Source: Rhodospirillaceae bacterium CCH5-H10
GTDB lineage: Bacteria > Pseudomonadota > Alphaproteobacteria > Reyranellales > Reyranellaceae
Assembly (NCBI GenBank): GCA_001557035.1
Contig: LSKJ01000244.1
Span: 1 to 8,349 of the forward strand
Direction of reading: 5' to 3'
Length of the DNA: 8,349 nt
A model generated the notes under the pieces. It ran no database searches. It saw only the letters and a list, made by a program, of their open reading frames with translations, and was not told where the DNA came from. The translations under genes and the position numbers were made by a program. Shown one piece after another: positions 1 to 8,028 of the stretch. The first letter of the stretch is position 1, and every line of letters starts with the position of its first letter.

Positions 1-1
1 G

Positions 2-262
2 GTTGTCGCTTACGAGCCGGTCTGGGCGATCGGCACGGGCAAGACTCCGACCGTGGCCGAGGTCGCCGCAGCCCACGCGCACATTCGTAAGGTGCTCGGC
101 GGGCTGACCGGCGAGGCGGCCGGCGTTCGTCTGCTCTATGGCGGCTCGGTGAAGGGCAGCAACGCGGCCGAGCTCCTGGCGGCCGGCGACGTCGATGGCG
201 CGCTGGTCGGAGGGGCGAGCCTCGTTGCGGCGGAATTTTTGGCTATCGCCAAGGCCGCCTAA
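2..262 (+). CDS. tpiA: Triosephosphate isomerase, C-terminal part (5' end outside window)
   Basis: Glycolytic/gluconeogenic cytosolic enzyme interconverting dihydroxyacetone phosphate and glyceraldehyde 3-phosphate. Reading frame 2 is open from the first base and gives 86 residues to a TAA stop. It opens with the family signature [12 protein letters not shown], whose Glu (fifth residue visible) is the catalytic base. It continues with the phosphate-binding loops [11 protein letters not shown] and GALVGGASL typical of the TIM barrel end. About two thirds of the protein (usual length about 250 residues) lies upstream of the window, so any start inside the window would be an artefact. It is followed after 51 bases by secG on the same strand, the usual alphaproteobacterial order tpiA-secG-pyrG. 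Identification is very secure from the signature motifs. Confidence 0.97.
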   Translation, partial: VVAYEPVWAIGTGKTPTVAEVAAAHAHIRKVLGGLTGEAAGVRLLYGGSVKGSNAAELLAAGDVDGALVGGASLVAAEFLAIAKAA

Positions 263-313
263 AGCGGCTAGAAGCGCGCGCTTGGCGCAGATGCCCTCTC
301 AAGCTGGACGAAA

Positions 314-694
314 ATGGACGCCGTAAGACACTTCCTCCACGAATGGCGCCTCGTGCTGCTCGTCATCCATGTCGGTGTGACGGCCGCGATGATCGTCGTG
401 ATCCTCCTTCAGCGCAGCGAAGGCGGCGGCCTCGGCATGGGCGGCCGGTCGGACGCCCTGTTCTCGGTGCGCGGCCAGGCCAACATCCTGTCGCGCATGA
501 CCGCGATCTTCGCGACGATCTTCTTCGTCCTGAGCATGATCATGGCCTGGAGCATGACCGATCCGGTCCGTGCCACGCGGTCGATCATGGATCGCGCGCC
601 GGTCGGGCAGGGCACGCCTGCCGCTCCCGGCGGTATGGCCCCGGCGCCGACGGCACCCGCCGCGCCGGCGCAACCCGCCGCTCCCACGCGCTAG
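314..694 (+). CDS. secG: Preprotein translocase subunit SecG
   Basis: Small inner-membrane subunit of the SecYEG channel that assists SecA-driven protein export. The 126-residue product has two hydrophobic segments, at about residues 12-32 and 61-80. They are joined by the conserved cytoplasmic loop LLQRSEGGGLGMGG (about 31-44), the hallmark of SecG. The tail from about residue 97 is Pro/Ala/Gly-rich and low complexity, a common extension in alphaproteobacterial SecG. The ATG at 314 is chosen because the first membrane helix follows directly. Only a weak Shine-Dalgarno (GGA at 306-308) precedes it. The gene sits between tpiA and pyrG, which independently supports the call. The spacing suggests transcription with tpiA. 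Confidence 0.95.
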   Translation: MDAVRHFLHEWRLVLLVIHVGVTAAMIVVILLQRSEGGGLGMGGRSDALFSVRGQANILSRMTAIFATIFFVLSMIMAWSMTDPVRATRSIMDRAPVGQGTPAAPGGMAPAPTAPAAPAQPAAPTR

Positions 695-706
695 GGTTCC
701 CGATGA

Positions 707-2425
<1,719 letters not shown>

Positions 2426-2459
2426 GCAAGGACGGGGCCGCGGCCGGGTCGCATTTCCG

Positions 2460-2475
2460 TCACCTTTTCAGGTGA
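2460..2475 (+). promoter_or_regulatory. Hairpin enclosing the probable ribosome binding site of the next gene
   Basis: TCACCT (2460-2465), a TTTC loop, then AGGTGA (2470-2475) forms a perfect 6-bp stem. The 3' arm is the best Shine-Dalgarno-like sequence upstream of the ATG at 2486, leaving 10 bases to the start. The 5' arm has the same sequence as the TCACCT of the conserved 16S rRNA 3' tail, so it could compete with the ribosome for the binding site. Whether the 6-bp stem is stable enough to matter is not known. Confidence 0.4.
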
Positions 2476-2485
2476 ATTTGGCGTC

Positions 2486-3250
2486 ATGTTCCGCATTGCC
2501 GCCCTCGTCACACTCGCCGTCGTCACGCTCGGCTCGAATGCCTGGGCGCAACCCTCGTCGCAATCGCCCTACGGCAAGGCCGAGCGGCGCGATCCCATCT
2601 TCCTGCGCTTCAGCGAGATGGCGAACCGCTACTGGGTGAACACCGAGACCAACTCGGCCAGCCACAAGGTCGTGGCCATCCCGATGCCCAAGCAGTGCGC
2701 CTTCCTCTATGCCGACGCCTACACGCGCGGCCAGCAGAGCGAGTCCGAGGTCCAGCAAACGGCGCTGTCGAACTGCAACCGGCGCCTCCAGGAGCTCGGG
2801 CCCCTCGGCGAGAATTACGGCGTGGACTGCCGCTGTCAGGTCGTCATCAGCGACGAGACCTACGTCGTCCCGAAGGCTGCCATGCCCGACGATGCCTACG
2901 GCCCGACCTCGATTTTCTACCGCGACGAACGCGGCAACGTCGCCCGGCTGAACGGCCTGGTGCGCTATGGTGCACTGATCGGCCGGGACCGCTCCGTCAC
3001 CTTCACGGTCGACAACCCTCGCGGCGAGCAGGTGTGCAACGGCACCATGACCAACGAGAACCCCGGCAGCGGTCAGTTTTCGCTGTCCTGCTTCGGCGGC
3101 AAGTTCGCTGGCCGCGGCACCTTCGAGAGCAAGACCGGCGCCCCCAACGACCATATCATCGCCCGTGGCCAGACGGGGCGCGGACAGCCGGTGACCATGG
3201 TGATCGGCCTGCCGGCGCAGCTGGCGGCCAACACCTATGGCGCCCTCTGA
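2486..3250 (+). CDS. Secreted Cys-rich protein of unknown function
   Basis: I do not recognise a family. The 254-residue product starts with a clear Sec signal peptide: charged MFR, a hydrophobic stretch, then NAWA with predicted cleavage after Ala21. The mature protein is therefore probably periplasmic or exported. It has six cysteines (71, 97, 115, 117, 184, 202), including a CRC pair at 115-117. An even number in an exported protein suggests disulfide bonds. The segment after residue 140 is rich in short alternating hydrophobic/polar stretches and glycines, consistent with a beta-rich fold. The ATG at 2486 is fixed by the signal peptide and preceded by AGGTGA. It follows pyrG after 60 bases and is separated by one base from the next exported-protein gene, so the two probably form a transcription unit. 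Confidence 0.8.
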   Translation: MFRIAALVTLAVVTLGSNAWAQPSSQSPYGKAERRDPIFLRFSEMANRYWVNTETNSASHKVVAIPMPKQCAFLYADAYTRGQQSESEVQQTALSNCNRRLQELGPLGENYGVDCRCQVVISDETYVVPKAAMPDDAYGPTSIFYRDERGNVARLNGLVRYGALIGRDRSVTFTVDNPRGEQVCNGTMTNENPGSGQFSLSCFGGKFAGRGTFESKTGAPNDHIIARGQTGRGQPVTMVIGLPAQLAANTYGAL

Positions 3251-3251
3251 C

Positions 3252-4178
3252 ATGCGCCTTCCCGCAATAGCCCTCGGCCTCGCGCTCCTGGCCCCTGTCA
3301 TCGCCGTCGCGCAGAGCGCGGGCGAGGTCGAGCGTTGCTTTCAGAATCCCGGCGCCTGCGCCTCAGGTGGAGGAGGCGGGGGGGCTGCTCCGCCGGCCCA
3401 GGCACCGGCACCGCCTCCGGCGCCTCTCGCGGCACGGTCTGCGCCGGCACCCGACTACACGACCGTGCTCAACAGCCCGGAGCCGGATCGCAAGAAGATC
3501 CAGGAGTCGCTGCGCACGCTCGACAAGTACAACGGCCCGATCGACGGCAACCTGCAGTCCGAAGCCACGATCAAAGCGATCGGCGATTGGCAGAAAGGCC
3601 GCAACACCCCCGTCGTCGGCAAGCTGACGCCGCAGGAAGCCGCCCAGCTCAATGCCGAGGCCAGCCGCGCGCCGATCCGCCGCCTCGAATCGCCACCGCC
3701 GCAGACCGCCCAGCCGGTTCCGCTGGCGCCGGCCAAGCCGCCATCCAATGCCGATGCACTCAAGGCGCTGAAGGACCGCCTCGCCGAGCGTCGCAAGGCC
3801 GCCGAGCCGAAGGCCAATGCGGCAGCCCAGGCGCTGGTGCGCGACCTCAAGGCCTACGTCGCTGCCGACGGCAAGGGCGTGGCGGGCGAGCAGTTCGCCG
3901 ACTTTGCCAAGTGGTACGCCGACAACAAGACTGCCGGCCGCACCGTCGGCGAGATTACGCCGGTCATCGAAGACTATGGCGATGCCAAGGCTGGCGCCGC
4001 GACCACGACCGAGGTGAAGTTCGAGACGAAGCAGGGCGACAAGACCTACGGCCAGTGCCTGGTTTTTGCCTGGATCGAAGGCACGCCGCGCAAGAACCCG
4101 CAGGCCTTCGGCTGCAACGACGTCGCCGCCGTCGAGAAGTGGAAGACTGACCAGGCGCTGAAGAGCGCCTGGCGCTGA
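3252..4178 (+). CDS. Exported protein with a peptidoglycan-binding-like domain
   Basis: Product of 308 residues. A signal peptide (MRLPAIALGLALLAPVIAVA, cleavage near Ala20) is followed by a Gly/Pro/Ala-rich linker (about 38-68). Residues about 80-134 resemble the peptidoglycan-binding domain 1 repeat: KIQESLRTLDKYNGPIDGNL, then an IKAIGDWQKG helix and a GKLTPQEAAQLN end. A second Pro-rich linker (about 145-165) leads to a Lys/Ala-rich helix (about 168-202) and an unrecognised C-terminal domain. Cysteines are at 29, 36, 269 and 288. It is probably periplasmic and may contact the cell wall; no catalytic motif is visible. The ATG at 3252 is preferred because the signal peptide starts there, one base after the preceding stop. 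An in-frame ATG at 3237 would overlap the previous gene by 14 bases. Confidence 0.82.
   Translation: MRLPAIALGLALLAPVIAVAQSAGEVERCFQNPGACASGGGGGGAAPPAQAPAPPPAPLAARSAPAPDYTTVLNSPEPDRKKIQESLRTLDKYNGPIDGNLQSEATIKAIGDWQKGRNTPVVGKLTPQEAAQLNAEASRAPIRRLESPPPQTAQPVPLAPAKPPSNADALKALKDRLAERRKAAEPKANAAAQALVRDLKAYVAADGKGVAGEQFADFAKWYADNKTAGRTVGEITPVIEDYGDAKAGAATTTEVKFETKQGDKTYGQCLVFAWIEGTPRKNPQAFGCNDVAAVEKWKTDQALKSAWR
4151..4172 (+). other. Strong hairpin inside the last codons of the preceding gene
   Basis: CCAGGCGCT (4151-4159), loop GAAG, and AGCGCCTGG (4164-4172) form a perfect 9-bp stem ending three bases before the TGA stop (4176-4178). There is no T-run after it. It could help define the mRNA 3' end together with the large inverted repeat just downstream, or it may simply reflect GC-rich coding constraint. 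Confidence 0.3.
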
Positions 4179-4198
4179 GTTAGGCCACGCCCGCCATC

Positions 4199-4268
4199 TC
4201 AACGGAGCGCGCCACTCCAGTGGCGCTCATAATCATGATTGCGCCACTGGAGTGGCGCGCTCCGTTGA
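4199..4268. repeat. 28-bp perfect inverted repeat with nested palindromes (REPIN-like) between convergent genes
   Basis: The left arm 4199-4226 and right arm 4241-4268 are exact reverse complements over 28 bases, separated by 14 bases. The spacer contains a further perfect palindrome, AATCATGATT (4231-4240). Each arm also folds on itself: GCGCCACT-CC-AGTGGCGC at 4209-4226 and GCGCCACT-GG-AGTGGCGC at 4241-4258. It can therefore form one long stem, or two small 7-bp hairpins with 4-base loops. It fills most of the 102-base gap between two convergent genes, ending 12 bases from the minus-strand stop codon. There is no T-run on either strand. It may serve as a bidirectional transcription barrier, but its build (two inverted short palindromes) resembles REP/REPIN elements. 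Confidence 0.85.
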
Positions 4269-4280
4269 AACTATCTCCCT

Positions 4281-5357
4281 TTAAACATTCGCCCCGTGGA
4301 TCGCCTCGATCACGGCCTTGGTGACGTCCGCGGTGCGCGCGGTGCCGCCGAGGTCGGGCGTGTGGAAGCGCTTGTCGGCGGTCACGCGCTCGATCGCCTT
4401 CATCAGGCGACCGGCGGCGGCGGGTTCGCCGAGATGCTCCAGCATCATCACGGCCGACCAGAAGGTGCCGACGGGATTGGCCACGCCCTTGCCCATGATG
4501 TCGAAAGCCGAGCCGTGGATCGGCTCGAACATCGAGGGGAAGGTACGCTCCGGATTGAGGTTCGCGGTCGGCGCGATGCCGAGGGAACCCGCCAGAGCGG
4601 CAGCGAGATCGGAGAGGATGTCGGCATGAAGGTTGGTCGCCACCACCGTGTCGATGCTGCCGGGCTTCATCACCATGCGCATGGTCATGGCATCGACCAG
4701 CATCTTGTCCCAGGTCACGTCCTTGAAGTCGGCGGCAACCTCGCTGGCGATCTCGTCCCACATCACCATGGCGTGGCGCTGGGCGTTCGACTTTGTGACG
4801 ACGGTGAGCAGCTTGCGCGGCCGGGACTGGGCGAGCTTGAAGGCAAAGCGCAGGATGCGCTCGACGCCGGCGCGCGTGAACATCGACACGTCGGTAGCCG
4901 CCTCGATCGGCGAGCCCTGGTGGACGCGGCCGCCGACGCCGGAGTACTCGCCCTCGGAGTTCTCGCGCACGATCACCCAGTCGAGCTCGTTGCCATTCAC
5001 GTGGCGCAGCGGCGAGGTGATGCCCGGCAGCACGCGCGTCGGACGGACGTTGGCGTACTGGTCGAAGGGCTGGCAGATCGCCAGCCGCAGGCCCCACAGG
5101 GTGACATGGTCTGGAATGTCGGGATGGCCGGCCGAGCCGAACAGGATCGCGTCGTGCCTGGCAATCTGCTCGCGTCCGTCCGCCGGCATCATGCGGCCGT
5201 GCTTCTTGTAGTAGTCGCCGCCCCAGTCGAAATGGTCGATCTGGAAAGCGAAGCTGCCCTCGCGCTTGGCGATGGCTTCCAGGACCTCGACTCCCGCCGA
5301 CACGACTTCGGTGCCGATGCCGTCGCCGGGAATGGCTGCGATCTTGTAGGTCTTCAT
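4281..5357 (-). CDS. Tartrate/D-malate-type decarboxylating dehydrogenase (TtuC/DmlA-like)
   Basis: Cytosolic NAD-dependent, metal-dependent beta-hydroxyacid oxidative decarboxylase of the isocitrate/isopropylmalate dehydrogenase family. The 358-residue product opens with KIAAIPGDGIG and has the tartrate/D-malate subfamily pattern: HGRMMPADG, GHPDIPDHVTLWG, FDQYANVRP and RENSEGEYSGVGGRVHQG. Expected active-site residues are present: Arg91, Arg105, Arg131, Tyr138, Lys189 (TKSN), and Asp222, Asp246, Asp250 for the metal. FEPIHGSAFDIMGKGVANP is the usual cofactor-site stretch. Exact substrate (tartrate, D-malate or a related acid) cannot be fixed; 3-isopropylmalate is less likely from the subfamily motifs. 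ATG at 5357 is chosen over the adjacent GTG at 5360 because GGAGAG (5367-5362) is then well spaced. The binding-protein gene ends 13 bases upstream, implying one operon. Confidence 0.88.
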   Translation of the reverse strand: MKTYKIAAIPGDGIGTEVVSAGVEVLEAIAKREGSFAFQIDHFDWGGDYYKKHGRMMPADGREQIARHDAILFGSAGHPDIPDHVTLWGLRLAICQPFDQYANVRPTRVLPGITSPLRHVNGNELDWVIVRENSEGEYSGVGGRVHQGSPIEAATDVSMFTRAGVERILRFAFKLAQSRPRKLLTVVTKSNAQRHAMVMWDEIASEVAADFKDVTWDKMLVDAMTMRMVMKPGSIDTVVATNLHADILSDLAAALAGSLGIAPTANLNPERTFPSMFEPIHGSAFDIMGKGVANPVGTFWSAVMMLEHLGEPAAAGRLMKAIERVTADKRFHTPDLGGTARTADVTKAVIEAIHGANV

Positions 5358-5370
5358 CACGCTCTCCGGA

Positions 5371-6354
5371 TCAGTTGCTGGCCTTGACGCCGGCCGCCTT
5401 GATCACGGCGTCCCAACGCTTCACTTCGGCTTCGAGATAGGTCTTCAGGGCTTGCGGGCTCACCTGCGCCTCGGCGACAGGCTCGGTGCCGAGACCGGCG
5501 AAGCGCTCGACCACCTTGGGATCCTTCAGCGCCACCTTGAGCGCCGCGACCAGCTTGTCGGTGACGTCCTTCGGCAGTCCCTTGGGTGCCCACAGCGCAT
5601 GCCAGGCCGAGACCTCGAAGCCGGGCAGGGCGCCGCCGTCCAGGGTCGGCAGGCCGGGCACGGACGAGACCTTGGTCTTGGTGGTGACGGCATAACCCTT
5701 GATGCGGCCGTCCTTGATGTGTCCGGTCGTGTTGGTCGTCTGGTCGCACATCACATCGAAGGTGCCGCTGATCAGGTCGTTCATGGCCGGACCCGTGCCC
5801 CGATAGCCGACACCCTCCATCTTGATGCCGAGTTCCTTCATCAGGATCAGCATGCACAGATGCGAGGCCGAGCCGATGCCGGCATGGCCGTAGGTCGCCT
5901 TGCCCTGGTTCGCTTTCATCCACGCGACGATCTCGGCGATGTCCTTGGGCGGCAGGCCGGCCTTCGACACCAGCGTCATCGGCACGTCGGTGATGCGGCC
6001 GAGATGGTCGAAGTCGCTCACGACGTCGTACTTGAGCCCGTCATAAAGGGCAGGGGCCGTGGCCTGCGCGATATGCCAGACGGCGATCGTGTAGCCATCG
6101 GGTGCCGCGCGCGCGACCTTGGCCATGCCGATCGTGCCGCCGGCGCCGCCGACATTCTCGACCACGACGGTCTGGCCCAGCGTCTTGCTCATCGACTCGG
6201 CGATCAGCCGCCCCACCGTGTCGGTCGGGCCGCCGGCGGCGGCCGGCACCACGAGTGTGATCGGCTTGTTGGGATAGGCGCTTTGCGCGAGGGCGGGCCC
6301 GGCCAAGGCCAGGGGTGCGGCGGCGATCAGCAGGGCACGACGGAGAAGGCTCAT
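5371..6354 (-). CDS. Bug/TctC-family tripartite tricarboxylate transporter substrate-binding protein
   Basis: Periplasmic solute receptor of 327 residues, normal for the family. The signal peptide (charged SLLRR, hydrophobic core, PALA with cleavage after Ala23) is followed by YPNKPITLVVPAAAGGPTDT (about 27-46). Then come VVVENVGGAGGTIG (about 63-76), APDGYTI (about 84-90), YGHAGIGSASHL and GVGYRGTGPAMNDLISG (about 181-197), all Bug signatures. Bug proteins bind carboxylates such as citrate, tartrate-like acids or amino acids; the ligand is inferred from the co-transcribed dehydrogenase to be a hydroxy-dicarboxylate. No TctA/TctB membrane genes are in the window, so it may be an orphan receptor. 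The start is supported by GGGAG (6366-6362), 7 bases from the ATG. It is divergent from a LysR gene. Confidence 0.93.
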   Translation of the reverse strand: MSLLRRALLIAAAPLALAGPALAQSAYPNKPITLVVPAAAGGPTDTVGRLIAESMSKTLGQTVVVENVGGAGGTIGMAKVARAAPDGYTIAVWHIAQATAPALYDGLKYDVVSDFDHLGRITDVPMTLVSKAGLPPKDIAEIVAWMKANQGKATYGHAGIGSASHLCMLILMKELGIKMEGVGYRGTGPAMNDLISGTFDVMCDQTTNTTGHIKDGRIKGYAVTTKTKVSSVPGLPTLDGGALPGFEVSAWHALWAPKGLPKDVTDKLVAALKVALKDPKVVERFAGLGTEPVAEAQVSPQALKTYLEAEVKRWDAVIKAAGVKASN

Positions 6355-6418
6355 GGTTTCACTCCCGGGAATTCTTCTTTGGACTTTACTTAGGAGCGCC
6401 GGCGGCGGCCCGCAATCG

Positions 6419-6431
6419 GCGCTGGATTATA
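6419..6431 (-). promoter_or_regulatory. Candidate -10 of the binding protein/dehydrogenase operon
   Basis: Reading the minus strand, TATAAT occupies 6431-6426, predicting a transcript start near 6419 and a leader of about 65 bases before the ATG at 6354. No -35 resembling TTGACA lies at the right distance, as expected for a promoter that needs an activator. Inferred from sequence and geometry only. Confidence 0.45.
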
Positions 6432-6450
6432 CAAATTTCTGATATAATCC
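6424..6450. promoter_or_regulatory. Perfect dyad GGATTATA-N11-TATAATCC, candidate LysR operator overlapping both divergent -10 boxes
   Basis: Half-sites at 6424-6431 and 6443-6450 are exact inverted copies with an 11-base spacer. This spacing fits the T-N11-A type of dyad bound by LysR-family dimers, and the site sits between a lysR gene and its divergent target, where such operators normally lie. Each half-site contains TATAAT read outward on its own strand. It is an AT-rich island in otherwise very GC-rich DNA. Binding by the neighbouring regulator is inferred. Confidence 0.7.
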
Positions 6451-6455
6451 TGGCG
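6440..6455 (+). promoter_or_regulatory. Extended -10 promoter of the LysR gene; predicted start on the GTG codon
   Basis: TGATATAAT (6440-6448) is a perfect extended -10 (TGnTATAAT). Counting from the hexamer end, +1 falls at about 6455, the G of the LysR GTG start codon. No good -35 hexamer is seen about 17 bases upstream, which is tolerable for an extended -10. The frame is closed just upstream by TGA at 6440-6442, so no earlier start exists. Confidence 0.6.
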
Positions 6456-7372
6456 TGGACCTGCATCAGCTTCGCTGCTTCGTCGCCGTCGCCGAGGAAC
6501 TGCACTTCGGTCGCGCGGCGCGCCGCCTCGACATGCTGCCCTCGGCGCTCAGCCGGGAGATCCGCCTGCTCGAGACTTCGCTCGGCGCGCCGCTGCTGCT
6601 GCGGACGACGCGCAACGTGATGCTGTCGCAGGATGGTGCGGCCTTCATCGACGATGCGCGGGCGCTGCTGGCGCGTGCCGACGCGCTCGCCGCCGAAGTT
6701 CGCGAGCGGGGCCGCAGGCGATCCAGCAGCCTCGTCCGGATCGGGGCGATCGATACCGCCGCGGCGGGTCTGGTGCCGGCGCTGTTGCATGATTTCCGCG
6801 AGCTGCGCGCGGCCGCCACCGTTCAACTGGTCGAGGACAAGACTGTCCGGCTGCTGCCGAAGCTCCTGTCCGGCCGGCTCGACGTCGCGTTCATCCGGCC
6901 GCCCGAGCGGCTCGACGAGCGCATCGACGTCATGATGCTCTTCCACGAGACGCCGGTGGTCGCCTTGCCGTCCCGTCACAGGCTCGCAAGCCGCCGGCGG
7001 CTCACCGTCGAGGCGCTGGCGCAGGAACCGATGATCGTACCGGACCGCAGTTCACGCCCGCACAGCCACGATCTCACGATCAAGCTGTTCGAGCGGGCCG
7101 GCCTTCGGCCCCGGCTGGCGCAGAGCGCGGAGGAGAAGCAGACCATCGTGCATCTGGTCGCGGCGGGGCTGGGCGTCGCGATCGTGCCACGCTCGGCGGC
7201 GCGCCTCGGCGTCTCGGGCGTGCGCTTCGTGCCGCTCGCCTCCCGCGACGCGCTCGGCCTCGATCTCCTGCCGATGGGGGCGGCGTGGCTGCGCAACGCA
7301 CGCGACCCGCTGCGCGACGAAATCCTCGACCTGCTCCGCCTGCATCTGCCGCGCTACGCAGCGGGTGCATGA
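6455..7372 (+). CDS. LysR-family transcriptional regulator
   Basis: DNA-binding regulator of 305 residues, the standard LysR length. The start MDLHQLRCFVAVAEELHFGRAARRL leads into the winged helix-turn-helix (about 18-37: GRAARRLDMLPSALSREIRLLE). A linker helix (about 60-88) and the two-lobed effector domain (from about 92, VRIGAID) follow, with the family hallmark IVHLVAAGLGVAIVP near the C-terminal third. The recognition helix has LPSALSREI where most relatives have QPALSRQI. The GTG start at 6455 is fixed by the conserved N-terminus and an in-frame TGA at 6440. No Shine-Dalgarno precedes it. Divergent to the receptor/dehydrogenase operon, which is its likely target; it may also control itself through the dyad at 6424-6450. 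Its effector is unknown, probably the carboxylate handled by the operon. Confidence 0.95.
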   Translation: MDLHQLRCFVAVAEELHFGRAARRLDMLPSALSREIRLLETSLGAPLLLRTTRNVMLSQDGAAFIDDARALLARADALAAEVRERGRRRSSSLVRIGAIDTAAAGLVPALLHDFRELRAAATVQLVEDKTVRLLPKLLSGRLDVAFIRPPERLDERIDVMMLFHETPVVALPSRHRLASRRRLTVEALAQEPMIVPDRSSRPHSHDLTIKLFERAGLRPRLAQSAEEKQTIVHLVAAGLGVAIVPRSAARLGVSGVRFVPLASRDALGLDLLPMGAAWLRNARDPLRDEILDLLRLHLPRYAAGA

Positions 7373-7395
7373 CTTTATAGGACGACAGTCGACGG

Positions 7396-8013
7396 CTACT
7401 TCGCTCGCTCGAGGTAGCTCTCGAAGACGCCGACATGCACGAAGGCCGGATCGGCCGAGTCCGACCACAGGTCGCGCGAATCGAAGCGGACGTCGTAGGT
7501 CGGCTCGTCTTCGGCCTCGATGCCGTGGCCATGGGCGTCGGGGAACGGATAAGGCGGCGACACGCCAACCACGGTGCCGCTCTTGCCGCGGATGTAGCCC
7601 GGCATGCGGACATGGCCGGGAACGTAGTCCGTCTTCACCGTGACCTTGTCGCCGACCTTGAGTTGCTCGCGTGTCGTGACGTTGCCGCGGCCTGGGGCGC
7701 TGGGTGAGGAGAGGGGAAAGGCGCCTCCGGCGCGCCGGTCCAGTTCCTCCTGGGTGAGGATGCCCTTCTCGACGCACAGGGTCGCCAGGCTGGTCAGCGA
7801 GCGCTCGTAGTAGCTGGCCGACAGGTAGTGCCGCGGCTCCATCCGCTCGATGGCGTGGCGATACTCGTCCATGTTGAAGATGCCGAGCTTCACCGCCAGA
7901 GAGTAGAGCGCATTGACGCGCTTCTCCCACGGCTCGTGGAAAGTCTGGGCGCGAAGCGAATAGCGGACGCGGCCGAAGCCCTGTTTGCCGCCGAGATCGT
8001 GAATGCCGTCCAT
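7396..8013 (-). CDS. nthB: Nitrile hydratase beta subunit
   Basis: Structural and active-site partner of the alpha subunit in the cytosolic enzyme that hydrates nitriles to amides. The product is 205 residues, slightly short for the family. The N-terminus MDGIHDLGGKQGFGRV and the helix YRHAIERMEPRHYLSASYYE (51-70, including the conserved Arg52 that contacts the oxidised metal-ligand cysteines) are diagnostic. A Ser/Pro/Gly-rich linker (about 94-113) leads to the SH3-like C-terminal domain with VGDKVTVK, HVRMPGYIRGKSGTV (134-148), PTYDVRFDSRDLW and VFESYLE. The ATG at 8013 is preferred over an in-frame TTG at 8025 because MDGIHD is the canonical start and GGGGA (8023-8019) sits 5 bases before it. 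The alpha gene ends 15 bases upstream, so alpha and beta are co-transcribed. The 3' end is only 23 bases from the convergent LysR gene. Confidence 0.96.
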   Translation of the reverse strand: MDGIHDLGGKQGFGRVRYSLRAQTFHEPWEKRVNALYSLAVKLGIFNMDEYRHAIERMEPRHYLSASYYERSLTSLATLCVEKGILTQEELDRRAGGAFPLSSPSAPGRGNVTTREQLKVGDKVTVKTDYVPGHVRMPGYIRGKSGTVVGVSPPYPFPDAHGHGIEAEDEPTYDVRFDSRDLWSDSADPAFVHVGVFESYLERAK

Positions 8014-8028
8014 GAGTGTCCCCAATCC

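Noticed and set aside
254..283. Small hairpin GCCGC-CTAAA-GCGGC over the tpiA stop and the palindrome AAGCGCGCGCTT just after
   Set aside because: The first stem is only 5 bp, the second is a self-complementary repeat with no loop, and no T-run follows. Expected by chance in such GC-rich DNA.
4199..4268. Reading the inverted repeat as a standard intrinsic terminator
   Set aside because: No T-run follows the stem on either strand. A barrier role is possible, but the canonical label is not supported.
4296..5387. 363-codon plus-strand open frame over the dehydrogenase gene
   Set aside because: It is antisense to a gene with intact family motifs. Its translation is His/Gly/Arg-rich low-quality sequence with no family resemblance.
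5452..6393. 313-codon plus-strand open frame over the receptor gene
   Set aside because: Antisense shadow of a confidently identified Bug-family gene; no plausible protein signature.
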